From NCBI GenBank assembly GCA_958441075.1, contig CAUCBQ010000007.1:1-31674 (forward strand): 31,674 bases of DNA, in the 5' to 3' direction. Shown here piece after piece: positions 1 to 7,019 of this stretch. The first letter of the stretch is position 1. Each line of letters begins with the position of its first letter. Position numbers and translations under genes: made by a program. The DNA comes from an uncultured Clostridiaceae bacterium. GTDB lineage: Bacteria; Bacillota; Clostridia; Lachnospirales; Lachnospiraceae. The notes beneath the pieces are model-generated. The model made no database searches, had not been told where the DNA came from, and saw only the letters and a program-made list of their open reading frames with translations.

Positions 1-47
1 GCATTTTTAAGCATTAGATGCCACTTCCCGATGTCGTATCGGGTCTA

Positions 48-89
48 CTCCTAAGGGGAAGGCCGGGGGTTCGAATCCCTTTTGGCGCA
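48..89 (+). tRNA. 3' fragment of tRNA-Arg(CCU), candidate attachment site
   Basis: These bases fit standard tRNA positions 32 to 73 exactly: anticodon loop CTCCTAA (48-54, anticodon CCT at 50-52), five bases for the 3' side of the anticodon stem, a five-base variable loop, T-stem and TTCGAAT loop at 65-81, the acceptor 3' strand TTGGCGC at 82-88 and discriminator A at 89. No CCA is encoded. The matching 5' half is missing: the bases before 48 do not pair with 55-59, and no GCGCCAA acceptor strand occurs about 76 bases upstream. Established: many integrases recombine at the anticodon-loop to 3'-end segment of a tRNA gene and leave a 3' copy at one edge. Inferred: the element would lie to the left of the window. 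An ancient truncated tRNA is the alternative. Confidence 0.6.
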
Positions 90-102
90 TTAGACAGTAA
101 CG

Positions 103-138
103 CCGAAAGCTTTTAGTTTCAGAGCTTTCGGTTTTTTT
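103..138 (+). terminator. Terminator after the tRNA fragment
   Basis: A nine-base-pair stem (CCGAAAGCT at 103-111 with AGCTTTCGG at 123-131) is followed at once by seven T residues. It lies 14 bases after the tRNA 3' end and is probably the tRNA gene's own terminator, which supports the idea that DNA right of the fragment is the original flank. Confidence 0.85.
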
Positions 139-376
139 GTTGCTGGAAAGCAGGGGGAAGGATTCAGTGGCAGAAAATGCTGATTTAGAAGTTCTTATCG
201 AAGGATGTTGTCATTTTTTTATTTTAGGTAAGACTGGAAAAAATCAGCACTTGCTGGTATATAAATAAAACTTTGGCATTTTAAATAAAACAGTTTTGCT
301 TTCTTTATCATATATCGCGTGATATATTTAAACGTGGAATATTATGTTAATTATTTGAAATGATTTAGAGGGAGAA
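139..376. other. Intergenic stretch with one palindrome
   Basis: No gene is seen here. The stretch is A/T-rich and contains an inverted repeat with arms ATATATC (310-316) and GATATAT (321-327) around GCGT, about 50 bases before the ATG at 377. Such a dyad could bind a dimeric repressor of the gene that once followed, but no regulator is adjacent and this is only an inference. Confidence 0.4.
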
Positions 377-544
377 ATGTGTATAAGAAAGAATTATATC
401 TACGGACTCGATATTGCGTGTGGTTTGGCTGTCATTGTGTGTTTGTATCTGACATTCACCAGCGAATCATTAGATATCACCAGCATCGTGATTAATGGTG
501 TACTTTTTGCAATTGTATTTTGGATTTTTTTCAAGGCTAAGAAG
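377..544 (+). pseudogene. 5' fragment of an unidentified small membrane protein gene
   Basis: The ATG at 377 has a good ribosome site (GAGGGAG two bases upstream). The first 56 codons encode two hydrophobic helices (residues about 8-26 and 36-53), ending in a basic KAKK stretch. From about position 545 the same open frame continues into sequence of a different kind, typical of IS1182-family transposases, and stops at 712. This looks like a membrane protein gene truncated by insertion or deletion, leaving its promoter-proximal end joined to transposon debris. I do not recognise the family of the membrane part. Translation from 377 would yield a 111-residue chimera, which is unlikely to be functional. 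Confidence 0.5.
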
Positions 545-932
545 GCCATGCTCAAAATCCTTACCTATGCGTATTTTCAAAACATTTACTCATCCAGAAA
601 GATTGAAACCTCATGCAGGCGTGACATTAACTTTATGTGGCTGCTTGCCGGGCAGAAAGCTCCCGATCACGGCACGATTGCCCGTTTCCGTACATGGAAG
701 AGGGAAACATAAAAGCATGAATCAAAGATATCTGGAGCGGTTCCGCCGCTTTTTAGAGCGTCAGACGATCTATGACTGGCATAGCGTCAGCTTTCAAGGG
801 CGGAATAACTACTGCAAAATGGACCCGGATGCTACCTTTATGCACATGAAAGATGACCACATGAGAAATGCCCAGTTGAAATCGGGATATAATGTTCAGA
901 TTGCAGCAGACAGCGAATATATTGCAGCGACT
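545..932 (+). pseudogene. Degraded IS1182-like transposase
   Basis: Two frames carry pieces of one transposase family. In the first frame (about 545-690) the translation has the IYSSRKIE, CRRDINFMWLL and DHGTIARFR motifs of the N-terminal region of IS1182-like (DUF772-containing) transposases. In another frame (about 816-930) it reads DPDATFMHMKDDHMRNAQLK followed by GYNVQIA, a hallmark of the catalytic region of the same family. Between them the normal spacing is collapsed and the frame changes, so there is an internal deletion plus frameshift, and the C-terminal half is absent. I could not identify terminal inverted repeats. It is a dead insertion-sequence remnant inside a gene graveyard. 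Confidence 0.75.
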
Positions 933-1028
933 GTACCGGGTATGGTGAAGATGTATAAAAAGTTAGGATTTACAGATGGAGGCAAACCAGAGTCAGTCTG
1001 AGGCAGAGAAAAATGGCATGAAATGTGA
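933..1028 (+). pseudogene. 3' remnant of a GNAT-like acetyltransferase gene
   Basis: The translation MVKMYKKLGFTDGGKPESV resembles the last strand-helix segment of GNAT acetyltransferases, where MYxKLGF is common. The frame then meets TGA (999-1001) but continues afterwards as GREKWHEM before a second stop at 1026, as if TGG (Trp) had mutated to TGA. The upstream part is replaced by transposase sequence. The family call rests on a short match and is tentative; a chance resemblance is possible. Confidence 0.35.
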
Positions 1029-1058
1029 TGTATGTTAAATATTCAGGAGGACGTGTGC

Positions 1059-3659
1059 ATGGAGCGCTTACGTTGTGTAGTAGAGCGAATTACATATCAA
1101 AATGCAGATAATGGTTACACAGTGCTGAAATGTGCAGTGAAGAATTACAGCGATCTGGTCACTGTTGTTGGAATAATGCCGGATACACATGTAGGATCTG
1201 TGCTTTCTCTGGATGGTTTCTGGAAAATGGATGCAAAATACGGCCGGCAGTTTTCTGTAGAGCATTTTGAAGAGACATTGCCGGCTACCATGTATGGTAT
1301 TGAAAAATATCTCGGTTCTGGACTGGTAAAAGGTGTGGGACCAAAGTTTGCAAAGCGTATTGTAGAAAAATTCGGAAAAGATACCTTAGATGTGCTTGAA
1401 GAATGTCCGGATGAACTTCTGAAAGTTCCGGGAATCGGAAAAGTTCGTGTGGATCGGATTAAAACAAGCTGGCAGGAACAGAAAGAAATCAAGAATATTA
1501 TGCTCTTTTTGCAGAGCCATGAAGTGAGCACTTCTCACGCAACAAAAATATTTAAAACATATGGCAGTGAAAGCATTGAAATCGTAAAAGAGAATCCATA
1601 CCGTCTGGCAGATGATATTTGGGGGATCGGCTTTAAAACAGCAGATTCTATTGCACAGAAGCTGGGAATAGAGAAGGAGAAATTTATCCGTTTAAGAAGT
1701 GGTATTTTCTATACGCTGAATAAGCTGGCAGAAAGTGGTCACTGTTATGCAAACAGGCAGCAATTGATTGAAAAAGCACAGGAGCTTTTGGAAGTGAAAG
1801 AGCCGGAAATACAGATTACTTTGGATGAGATGCTTCGTACCAATGATGTGATCAGAGATATGGGTATGGAACAGGAGGCAGAGGCTATTTATCTTCCGCC
1901 GTATTTCTTTTCGGAAACAGGCTGCGCAAAGCAATTAATACGATTGATGGCTATGAAACGGAAAATCAAGGTGAATCCAGATGAAATTATGGAACAGGTT
2001 GTATCAGAATCAGAGATTACTTATGATGAAATCCAGTTAGAAGCCGTCAAAACCGCGATTTTTTCTAAAGTAATGGTGTTGACAGGTGGGCCGGGTACAG
2101 GAAAAACAACTACAACTTTAGGAATTATTTCAGCCTATCAGAAGGCGGGTGCTCAGATACTTTTAGCAGCACCAACAGGAAGAGCGGCAAAACGTATGTC
2201 AGAAGCTACAGGAATGGAAGCAAAAACCATTCACAGATTGTTGGAATATAAACCGCCGGAAGGCTATCAGAAGAATGAAGAAAAGCCGTTAGAAGGGGAT
2301 GTGCTGATCCTGGATGAATGTTCTATGGTAGATATTATGCTCATGTATAATCTGCTGAAAGCAATACCGGAGCATATGTCTCTGATTTTAGTTGGAGATA
2401 TTGATCAGCTGCCAAGTGTTGGAGCAGGAAATGTACTGCGGGATATTATTGATTCGGGCAGCATACCGGTTGTACGCCTTACGAGGATTTTTCGCCAGGC
2501 ACAGGGAAGCAGAATAATCATGAATGCCCATCGAATCAATAAGGGAGAAACCATTGATATGCGTGGCGGAAAAGATGCGGATTTCTTCTTTGCAGCAAAA
2601 GAAACAAATCAGGAAGTGGTAGAAACCATTGTTCAATATTGCAAAATAAACCTGCCGCGTTATTACCATGTGGACCCATTGGAGGATATTCAGGTGCTGA
2701 CGCCGATGCAGCGAGGCGAGTGTGGAGCTGTAAACCTGAATCAGGTTCTGCAGGAAGCTATGAATCCATCTGCGCTCTGTTTGCGAAGAGGCGGAACACA
2801 ATATCGATTAAAGGATAAAGTCATGCAGATCCGCAATGATTACGACAAGGAAGTATTTAATGGGGATATAGGAACCATTGTCAAGGTGGATATGGAAGCC
2901 CGGGAGCTGACTGTAAATTTTGATGATCGGGAAGTTCTCTATGATGTGACTGAGCTGGATGAATTGTCTTTGGCATATGCGGTTACCATACATAAATCTC
3001 AGGGGTCCGAATACCCGATTGTTGTGATGCCATTTACTATGAGCCATTTCGTCATGCTTCAGAGGAATCTTCTTTATACGGGAGTGACAAGAGCAAAGAA
3101 AATTCTGGTCCTGGTAGGCGAGAAAAGAGCAGTTTTTTATGCTATTAAAAATGAAACAACGACAGGGCGAAATACGGGATTGAAACAACGATTGAGCACA
3201 GGAAGCAGAGAACACCAGGAAATAAGTAAACAATCATCAAAAAAAGAGAAGATGATTGTTTATAAAGGCAGTATTCAGCCGTCTCGGGTATGTGAATCAC
3301 CGGCAGTATATGAAGGAAATATCTGGGAAAGATTATCGCAGTCAAAATTCCGAAGCAGCTTTGTGCTTAAAGCAAATGATAGACATTATACAGCAGAAAA
3401 GGGAATGGACGTTATAAGAGAGCATGCGCGGGAATTTGTGAAAAAAAGATTAGCACCGGCAGAACCCCAAAATGATGGCAAACAGACGCCAATGCGAGGG
3501 CATCCGGTTTTTGTGGCACAGCATGCAACTGCAACCTGCTGCAGAGGATGTCTTGAAAAATGGCATCATATTCCAAAAGGAAGAGCTTTGACAGAAGCTG
3601 AGCAGGAATATGTGGTTAAAGTGATTTTAATGTGGATAACCAGACAAATGGCATTGTAA
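1059..3659 (+). CDS. RecD2-type helicase fused to a DUF4186 domain
   Basis: Predicted SF1B 5'-3' DNA helicase of the RecD2 family, acting in DNA repair or replication without RecBC. The ATG at 1059 is chosen over 1032 because CAGGAGG sits eight bases before it; this gives 866 residues. Helix-hairpin-helix repeats lie at about 85-195 (GVGPK, VPGIGK, WGIGFKTA). Walker A is GGPGTGKT (343-350), Walker B LILDECSM (416-423), then GDIDQLPSVG (446-455), TIHKSQGSE (643-651) and the motif VI region YTGVTRAKK (673-681). A normal RecD2 ends near residue 712 (RNTGLKQRL). Here a linker leads into a complete DUF4186-like domain (about 755-861) with HPVFVAQH and CCRGC, possibly a metal site. DUF4186 function is unknown to me. 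The gene is more A/T-rich than downstream genes and follows mobile-element debris, suggesting transfer. Confidence 0.9.
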   Translation: MERLRCVVERITYQNADNGYTVLKCAVKNYSDLVTVVGIMPDTHVGSVLSLDGFWKMDAKYGRQFSVEHFEETLPATMYGIEKYLGSGLVKGVGPKFAKRIVEKFGKDTLDVLEECPDELLKVPGIGKVRVDRIKTSWQEQKEIKNIMLFLQSHEVSTSHATKIFKTYGSESIEIVKENPYRLADDIWGIGFKTADSIAQKLGIEKEKFIRLRSGIFYTLNKLAESGHCYANRQQLIEKAQELLEVKEPEIQITLDEMLRTNDVIRDMGMEQEAEAIYLPPYFFSETGCAKQLIRLMAMKRKIKVNPDEIMEQVVSESEITYDEIQLEAVKTAIFSKVMVLTGGPGTGKTTTTLGIISAYQKAGAQILLAAPTGRAAKRMSEATGMEAKTIHRLLEYKPPEGYQKNEEKPLEGDVLILDECSMVDIMLMYNLLKAIPEHMSLILVGDIDQLPSVGAGNVLRDIIDSGSIPVVRLTRIFRQAQGSRIIMNAHRINKGETIDMRGGKDADFFFAAKETNQEVVETIVQYCKINLPRYYHVDPLEDIQVLTPMQRGECGAVNLNQVLQEAMNPSALCLRRGGTQYRLKDKVMQIRNDYDKEVFNGDIGTIVKVDMEARELTVNFDDREVLYDVTELDELSLAYAVTIHKSQGSEYPIVVMPFTMSHFVMLQRNLLYTGVTRAKKILVLVGEKRAVFYAIKNETTTGRNTGLKQRLSTGSREHQEISKQSSKKEKMIVYKGSIQPSRVCESPAVYEGNIWERLSQSKFRSSFVLKANDRHYTAEKGMDVIREHAREFVKKRLAPAEPQNDGKQTPMRGHPVFVAQHATATCCRGCLEKWHHIPKGRALTEAEQEYVVKVILMWITRQMAL

Positions 3660-3758
3660 AATGTGGAAAAGATATATGAGTTATAATAATATTAATTACA
3701 GAACAGACAGAAATTGTGATATTATTAAAGCAAATATGAATAACAGGAGGATCACCAT

Positions 3759-4214
3759 ATGCTGAACACAGGAATCAAAGCCCCGGATTTTGAACTTCCG
3801 GATCAGAACGGAACGATGCATACATTAGAGGAGTATAGAGGGAAGAAGGTCATTCTGTATTTTTATCCAAAGGATAACACACCGGGCTGTACCAAACAGG
3901 CCTGCGGCTTTTCTGAGAGATACCCCCAGTTTATGGAAAAAGGAGCGGTTGTTTTGGGTATCAGTAAAGACACAGTGGCTTCTCATAAGAAATTTGAAGA
4001 AAAATACGGTCTTGCGTTTACGCTTCTGTCAGATCCGGAGCGCAGGGTTATCGAGGCTTATGATGTATGGAAGGAAAAAAAGAACTATGGAAAGGTTTCC
4101 ATGGGCGTAGTCCGGACTACATATCTCATTGATGAAAACGGTATCATTATCCGTGCAAATGATAAGGTAAAGGCAGCCGGGGATGCGGAAAAGATGCTGG
4201 GTGAGCTGGAATGA
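3759..4214 (+). CDS. bcp: Thiol peroxidase, Bcp/PrxQ family
   Basis: Cytosolic peroxiredoxin that reduces hydrogen peroxide and organic hydroperoxides using thioredoxin. The 151-residue length is normal for the family. The peroxidatic site lies in PKDNTPGCTKQACGF: Cys44 is the peroxidatic cysteine and Cys49 the resolving one, the classic PrxQ spacing. Thr41 and the preceding Pro complete the active-site pocket, and the Arg of VVRTTYLID near the C-terminus is also present. A strong ribosome site (AGGAGG) precedes the ATG. Its TGA overlaps the ATG of the next gene by four bases, so it is translationally coupled with yaaA, and both belong to peroxide defence. Very high confidence in family; electron donor inferred from family knowledge. 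Confidence 0.95.
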   Translation: MLNTGIKAPDFELPDQNGTMHTLEEYRGKKVILYFYPKDNTPGCTKQACGFSERYPQFMEKGAVVLGISKDTVASHKKFEEKYGLAFTLLSDPERRVIEAYDVWKEKKNYGKVSMGVVRTTYLIDENGIIIRANDKVKAAGDAEKMLGELE

Positions 4215-4963
4215 GGATCATACTGTCTCCGGCTAAAAAGATGAATGAAGATCCGGATACGCTGGCCTGCATGGGCCTTCCGGGATTTCTGGATCAGACA
4301 GAGGAGATTTTGGACTGGCTCAGATCCAGAACTCAGGAGGAGCTGAAAAAGCTGTGGGCCTGTAATGACCGGATTGCCGAACAGAATTTTGAACGTCTGG
4401 CACATATGGCTCTGAGGAGCAATCTCACTCCGGCTGTGCTTTCCTATGAGGGAATTGCTTATCAGTATATGGCTCCGGCTGTATTTGAAGAGGGACAGTT
4501 TGAATATATTCAGGAGCACCTGCGTATTCTGTCAGCCTTTTATGGTGTTTTAAGGCCTATGGACGGAGTGACGCCTTACCGTCTGGAGATGCAGGCCAGG
4601 GCTTCTATTGGCGGATATAAGGATTTGTATGCTCTGTGGGGCCGCAGGCTGTATGAGGCAGTGAGGGATGAAAGCGGAATCATTTTGAATCTGGCTTCTA
4701 AAGAGTATTCCAAATGTATCGAGTCCTGTCTTTCTGGGGAGGACATATACATTACTCCGGTTTTTTGTGAGGAAGCCGCAGGGAAGCTTGTGACAAAAGC
4801 TACCTATGCCAAGATGGCCCGTGGGGAAATGGTTCGTTTCATAGCGGAAAACCGGATAGAGAACCCATTGGAGATTCGCAGCTTTGACCGTTTGGGATAC
4901 CGGTTCAGAAAAGAACTTTCTTCAGATACGGAGTACGTCTTTGAGAGAATGAAAATGGAATAG
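4211..4963 (+). CDS. yaaA: Peroxide stress protein YaaA
   Basis: YaaA (DUF328) family protein of 250 residues, close to the 258 of E. coli YaaA. The N-terminus MRIILSPAKKM is the family signature. Other conserved parts are ALRSNLTPAVLSYEGIAYQYM (positions about 72-92), FYGVLRPMDGVTPYRLEM (about 112-129) and NLASKEYSK (about 160-168). In E. coli the protein limits intracellular free iron during peroxide stress, reducing Fenton damage to DNA; it has also been reported to bind DNA. Here it overlaps bcp in an ATGA arrangement, so the two peroxide-protection genes form one operon. No membrane segment or signal peptide is visible. Confidence 0.95.
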   Translation: MRIILSPAKKMNEDPDTLACMGLPGFLDQTEEILDWLRSRTQEELKKLWACNDRIAEQNFERLAHMALRSNLTPAVLSYEGIAYQYMAPAVFEEGQFEYIQEHLRILSAFYGVLRPMDGVTPYRLEMQARASIGGYKDLYALWGRRLYEAVRDESGIILNLASKEYSKCIESCLSGEDIYITPVFCEEAAGKLVTKATYAKMARGEMVRFIAENRIENPLEIRSFDRLGYRFRKELSSDTEYVFERMKME

Positions 4964-4976
4964 AAATACATACAGG

Positions 4977-5009
4977 CAGTCGGAAATCCAAAGAGAGTTC
5001 CGGCTGTTT
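4977..5009 (+). terminator. Weak terminator between yaaA and speD
   Basis: Arms CAGTCGGAA (4977-4985) and TTCCGGCTG (4998-5006) pair over nine bases including one T-G, followed by only three T residues. It probably attenuates read-through from bcp-yaaA into the speD run. A possible own promoter for speD (GGTATAA near 5015) is too weak to call. Confidence 0.45.
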
Positions 5010-5041
5010 GGTCCTGGTATAAAAAAGAAAGGAAATCAGGG

Positions 5042-5416
5042 ATGAAGGCAGAGCATACAAAGGCAGTTCAGCTCATTGTGGATCTGTACGGATGCAGAAA
5101 GGAAATCATAGATGACGAAGCTGCTGTTAAAAATATAATCCGTCAGATTTGTGCGCGGATTGGAGCGGATATTGTAGAGGAATGCTGCCACAAATTTCAG
5201 CCTATCGGTATCAGCGCTGTGGCGGTGATTACCACATCGCATATATCCATTCATACCTGGCCGGAATACGGGTATGCGGCGGCAGATATTTTTTCCTGTC
5301 AGGAAAAGCTGCCGGAGGAGATAGGAGAGCTGCTTGCAGAGGCGCTGGGGGCAGAACAGATAAAAAAGCGTCTGATTGAACGGGCATTATGCAGAGAGGA
5401 GGAGGTTCATGGGTAA
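5042..5416 (+). CDS. speD: S-adenosylmethionine decarboxylase proenzyme
   Basis: Makes decarboxylated SAM, the aminopropyl donor for spermidine synthesis. At 124 residues it is a class 1B proenzyme like that of Bacillus or Thermotoga. The self-cleavage serine that becomes the pyruvoyl group is Ser66 in TTSHISIHTWPEYGYAA; His71 and Cys86 lie at the same offsets (+5 and +20) as the processing His and Cys of the T. maritima enzyme. The residue before the serine is Thr65 instead of the usual Glu. GATG follows AAATCAGG as a modest ribosome site. Its last codons overlap the next gene by eight bases, starting a polyamine-related run that ends with a spermidine synthase. Confident call; activity depends on correct autocleavage. 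Confidence 0.92.
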   Translation: MKAEHTKAVQLIVDLYGCRKEIIDDEAAVKNIIRQICARIGADIVEECCHKFQPIGISAVAVITTSHISIHTWPEYGYAAADIFSCQEKLPEEIGELLAEALGAEQIKKRLIERALCREEEVHG

Positions 5417-6548
5417 GGAGCTGGTGCTTTCCAAAGGGCAGAAACTGATGATAGAGGGGCGCAGCTACCGGGTTACAGGCGGAATGGAGTTTCATAACCG
5501 TTCAGACGGTTCCAGATGGACAGAGTATCAGCTGAAGGACATGGAAAATGGCTGTATCCGATGGCTCAGTGCAGATAATATGTATGAGGAATATGCCATT
5601 TACACCCAATGTGCTTACAGCAGTGAATTTGATGAAATGGAGCTGTTCCGAAATGGATATCGTCAGGCAGACAAGGGGCGTGCCAGTGCGATATCTGCCT
5701 TTGGAGATGTTGATACAGATCCGGAGGAAGTGGTTTCCTATACAGAGTATGAGGATGGCTCAGGGGAGCGTATCCTGGCAGTGGAGCAGTGGGAGGATGA
5801 AACGGAATATTCCAGAGGTTATTATCTGGATCTGGAGGATATCAGCCTTTTGGAGAGGGATAATCCGGCGTATGGGCAGAGAGAAGGCACATCTGCCGCA
5901 GCTTCCGGTTTTGGCGGAAAGGCAGGAGGCATTCAGGGAAAAACGCTGGCTGTGGCAGCAGTGCTTTTAATTGCAGCGGCGACTCTGGTGATGAATGTCC
6001 TTGCCTCCAATAAAAAGACAATCAGCCGGTTTTTAAAAGAGGATACCCGATTTGTCTATGAAACCTCGATTACATGTGAGCTGAAGCCCAAAGAAAAAGC
6101 AGATGTATATAAAACGGATTTGTCCGTGGATGGGGCTGCGAGAGCAGTCATAGAAGGGGTAGAGGGAAATACGGAGGAGGTGCAGCAAAACGAAGAGGAC
6201 GGATCTGTGGCTGTACTGACAAAGGATGAATACTGTCTTATATACACGGACATGGAACAGGAGACTCTGGTTCAGATCAGTTCACGCTCGTATGCGTATC
6301 ATACCACAGCAGCCCCTTATCGATCTACCCCGGGAACCCATTCCTATTATCGGAGTTTTTATTATTCTGTAGGACTTGGACGGGACCGAAGGCGTTTTAA
6401 GAGAGCGGTCAGCGGTTATGAGGATTATACAGACGGAACTCTGAGTGCAGATCCCTCAGATCCGTATAGAAATTATTCAGACAGTGTTCGCCAGAGCAGT
6501 GTCCGTACAAGACGGTCATCTGGAGGAGGAATCAGTTCCGGAAAGTAA
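5409..6548 (+). CDS. DUF4178 membrane-anchored protein
   Basis: The start is the ATG at 5409, eight bases inside speD, because GGAGGAGG lies just upstream; this gives 379 residues. The N-terminal half holds DUF4178-type features: a small beta-rich module beginning KLMIEGRSYRVTG, then WTEYQL (about 37-42) and WLS (about 52-54), and a second part ending near residue 150. One hydrophobic helix spans about 179-199, followed by a roughly 180-residue tail rich in Tyr, Arg and Ser that ends in a Gly-Ser stretch. No signal peptide is seen. DUF4178 genes are often found beside DUF350 and spermidine-synthase genes, as here, but the biochemical role is not known to me. A membrane scaffold or sensor for the neighbouring enzymes is an inference. 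Confidence 0.8.
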   Translation: MGKELVLSKGQKLMIEGRSYRVTGGMEFHNRSDGSRWTEYQLKDMENGCIRWLSADNMYEEYAIYTQCAYSSEFDEMELFRNGYRQADKGRASAISAFGDVDTDPEEVVSYTEYEDGSGERILAVEQWEDETEYSRGYYLDLEDISLLERDNPAYGQREGTSAAASGFGGKAGGIQGKTLAVAAVLLIAAATLVMNVLASNKKTISRFLKEDTRFVYETSITCELKPKEKADVYKTDLSVDGAARAVIEGVEGNTEEVQQNEEDGSVAVLTKDEYCLIYTDMEQETLVQISSRSYAYHTTAAPYRSTPGTHSYYRSFYYSVGLGRDRRRFKRAVSGYEDYTDGTLSADPSDPYRNYSDSVRQSSVRTRRSSGGGISSGK

Positions 6549-6596
6549 AGGATAGCTTTAATTATTGCCTGTATATGAGAGAAAAAGGAGACAAAA

Positions 6597-7019
6597 ATGG
6601 CAGAATTTATTATGATTATGATGTATTGTGTGTTGGGCGTTGCCCTGATGCTGCTGGGTACCTGGGTTATGGATCTGGTGATTCCCTGTGAATTTCCTGC
6701 GGAAATTAAAAAGGGAAATGTAGCTGTGGGGAGCGTGATGGCAGGAATTTCAGTTGGAATTGGAATTATCATCCGGTCAGCGGTTATGTCATTTCCGGGA
6801 GAGGCGGTACAGGAATCCATTTTAGACGGAATGATTTCCACAGTATATTATTACAGCGCAGGTCTGCTGTTTTGTGTGCTGGGATATCTGGCTCTGAACC
6901 GGTTAAACCGGAAATATGATCTCAATAAGGAGATTGGAAATGGAAATCCGGCGGCAGGCATCATGGTGGCAGGAATGTTTATCGGCCTTTCCATTATTAT
7001 AAGCGGAGTGATTCTGTAA
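6597..7019 (+). CDS. DUF350 (YjfL-like) membrane protein
   Basis: A 140-residue protein made almost entirely of four transmembrane helices (about 1-24, 42-63, 80-100 and 117-139), arranged as two repeats of the DUF350 unit. Each repeat contains a G-N-x-A-A/V-G pattern: KGNVAVGSVMAG in the first and NGNPAAGIMVAG in the second. The ATG follows AAGGAGA by five bases. The stop TAA shares its last A with the ATG of the next gene (TAATG), giving tight coupling to the membrane spermidine synthase. The E. coli relative YjfL sits in a PspA-associated cluster, but its function is unknown. A channel-like or scaffold role in the membrane is plausible but unproven. Confidence 0.88.
   Translation: MAEFIMIMMYCVLGVALMLLGTWVMDLVIPCEFPAEIKKGNVAVGSVMAGISVGIGIIIRSAVMSFPGEAVQESILDGMISTVYYYSAGLLFCVLGYLALNRLNRKYDLNKEIGNGNPAAGIMVAGMFIGLSIIISGVIL

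Noticed and set aside
1..89. A complete tRNA gene, possibly of the long-variable-arm kind (Ser or Leu)
   Set aside because: No acceptor 5' strand complementary to TTGGCGC is present, and the bases before the anticodon loop do not pair. The five-base variable loop fits a normal-length tRNA, so only the 3' part is present.
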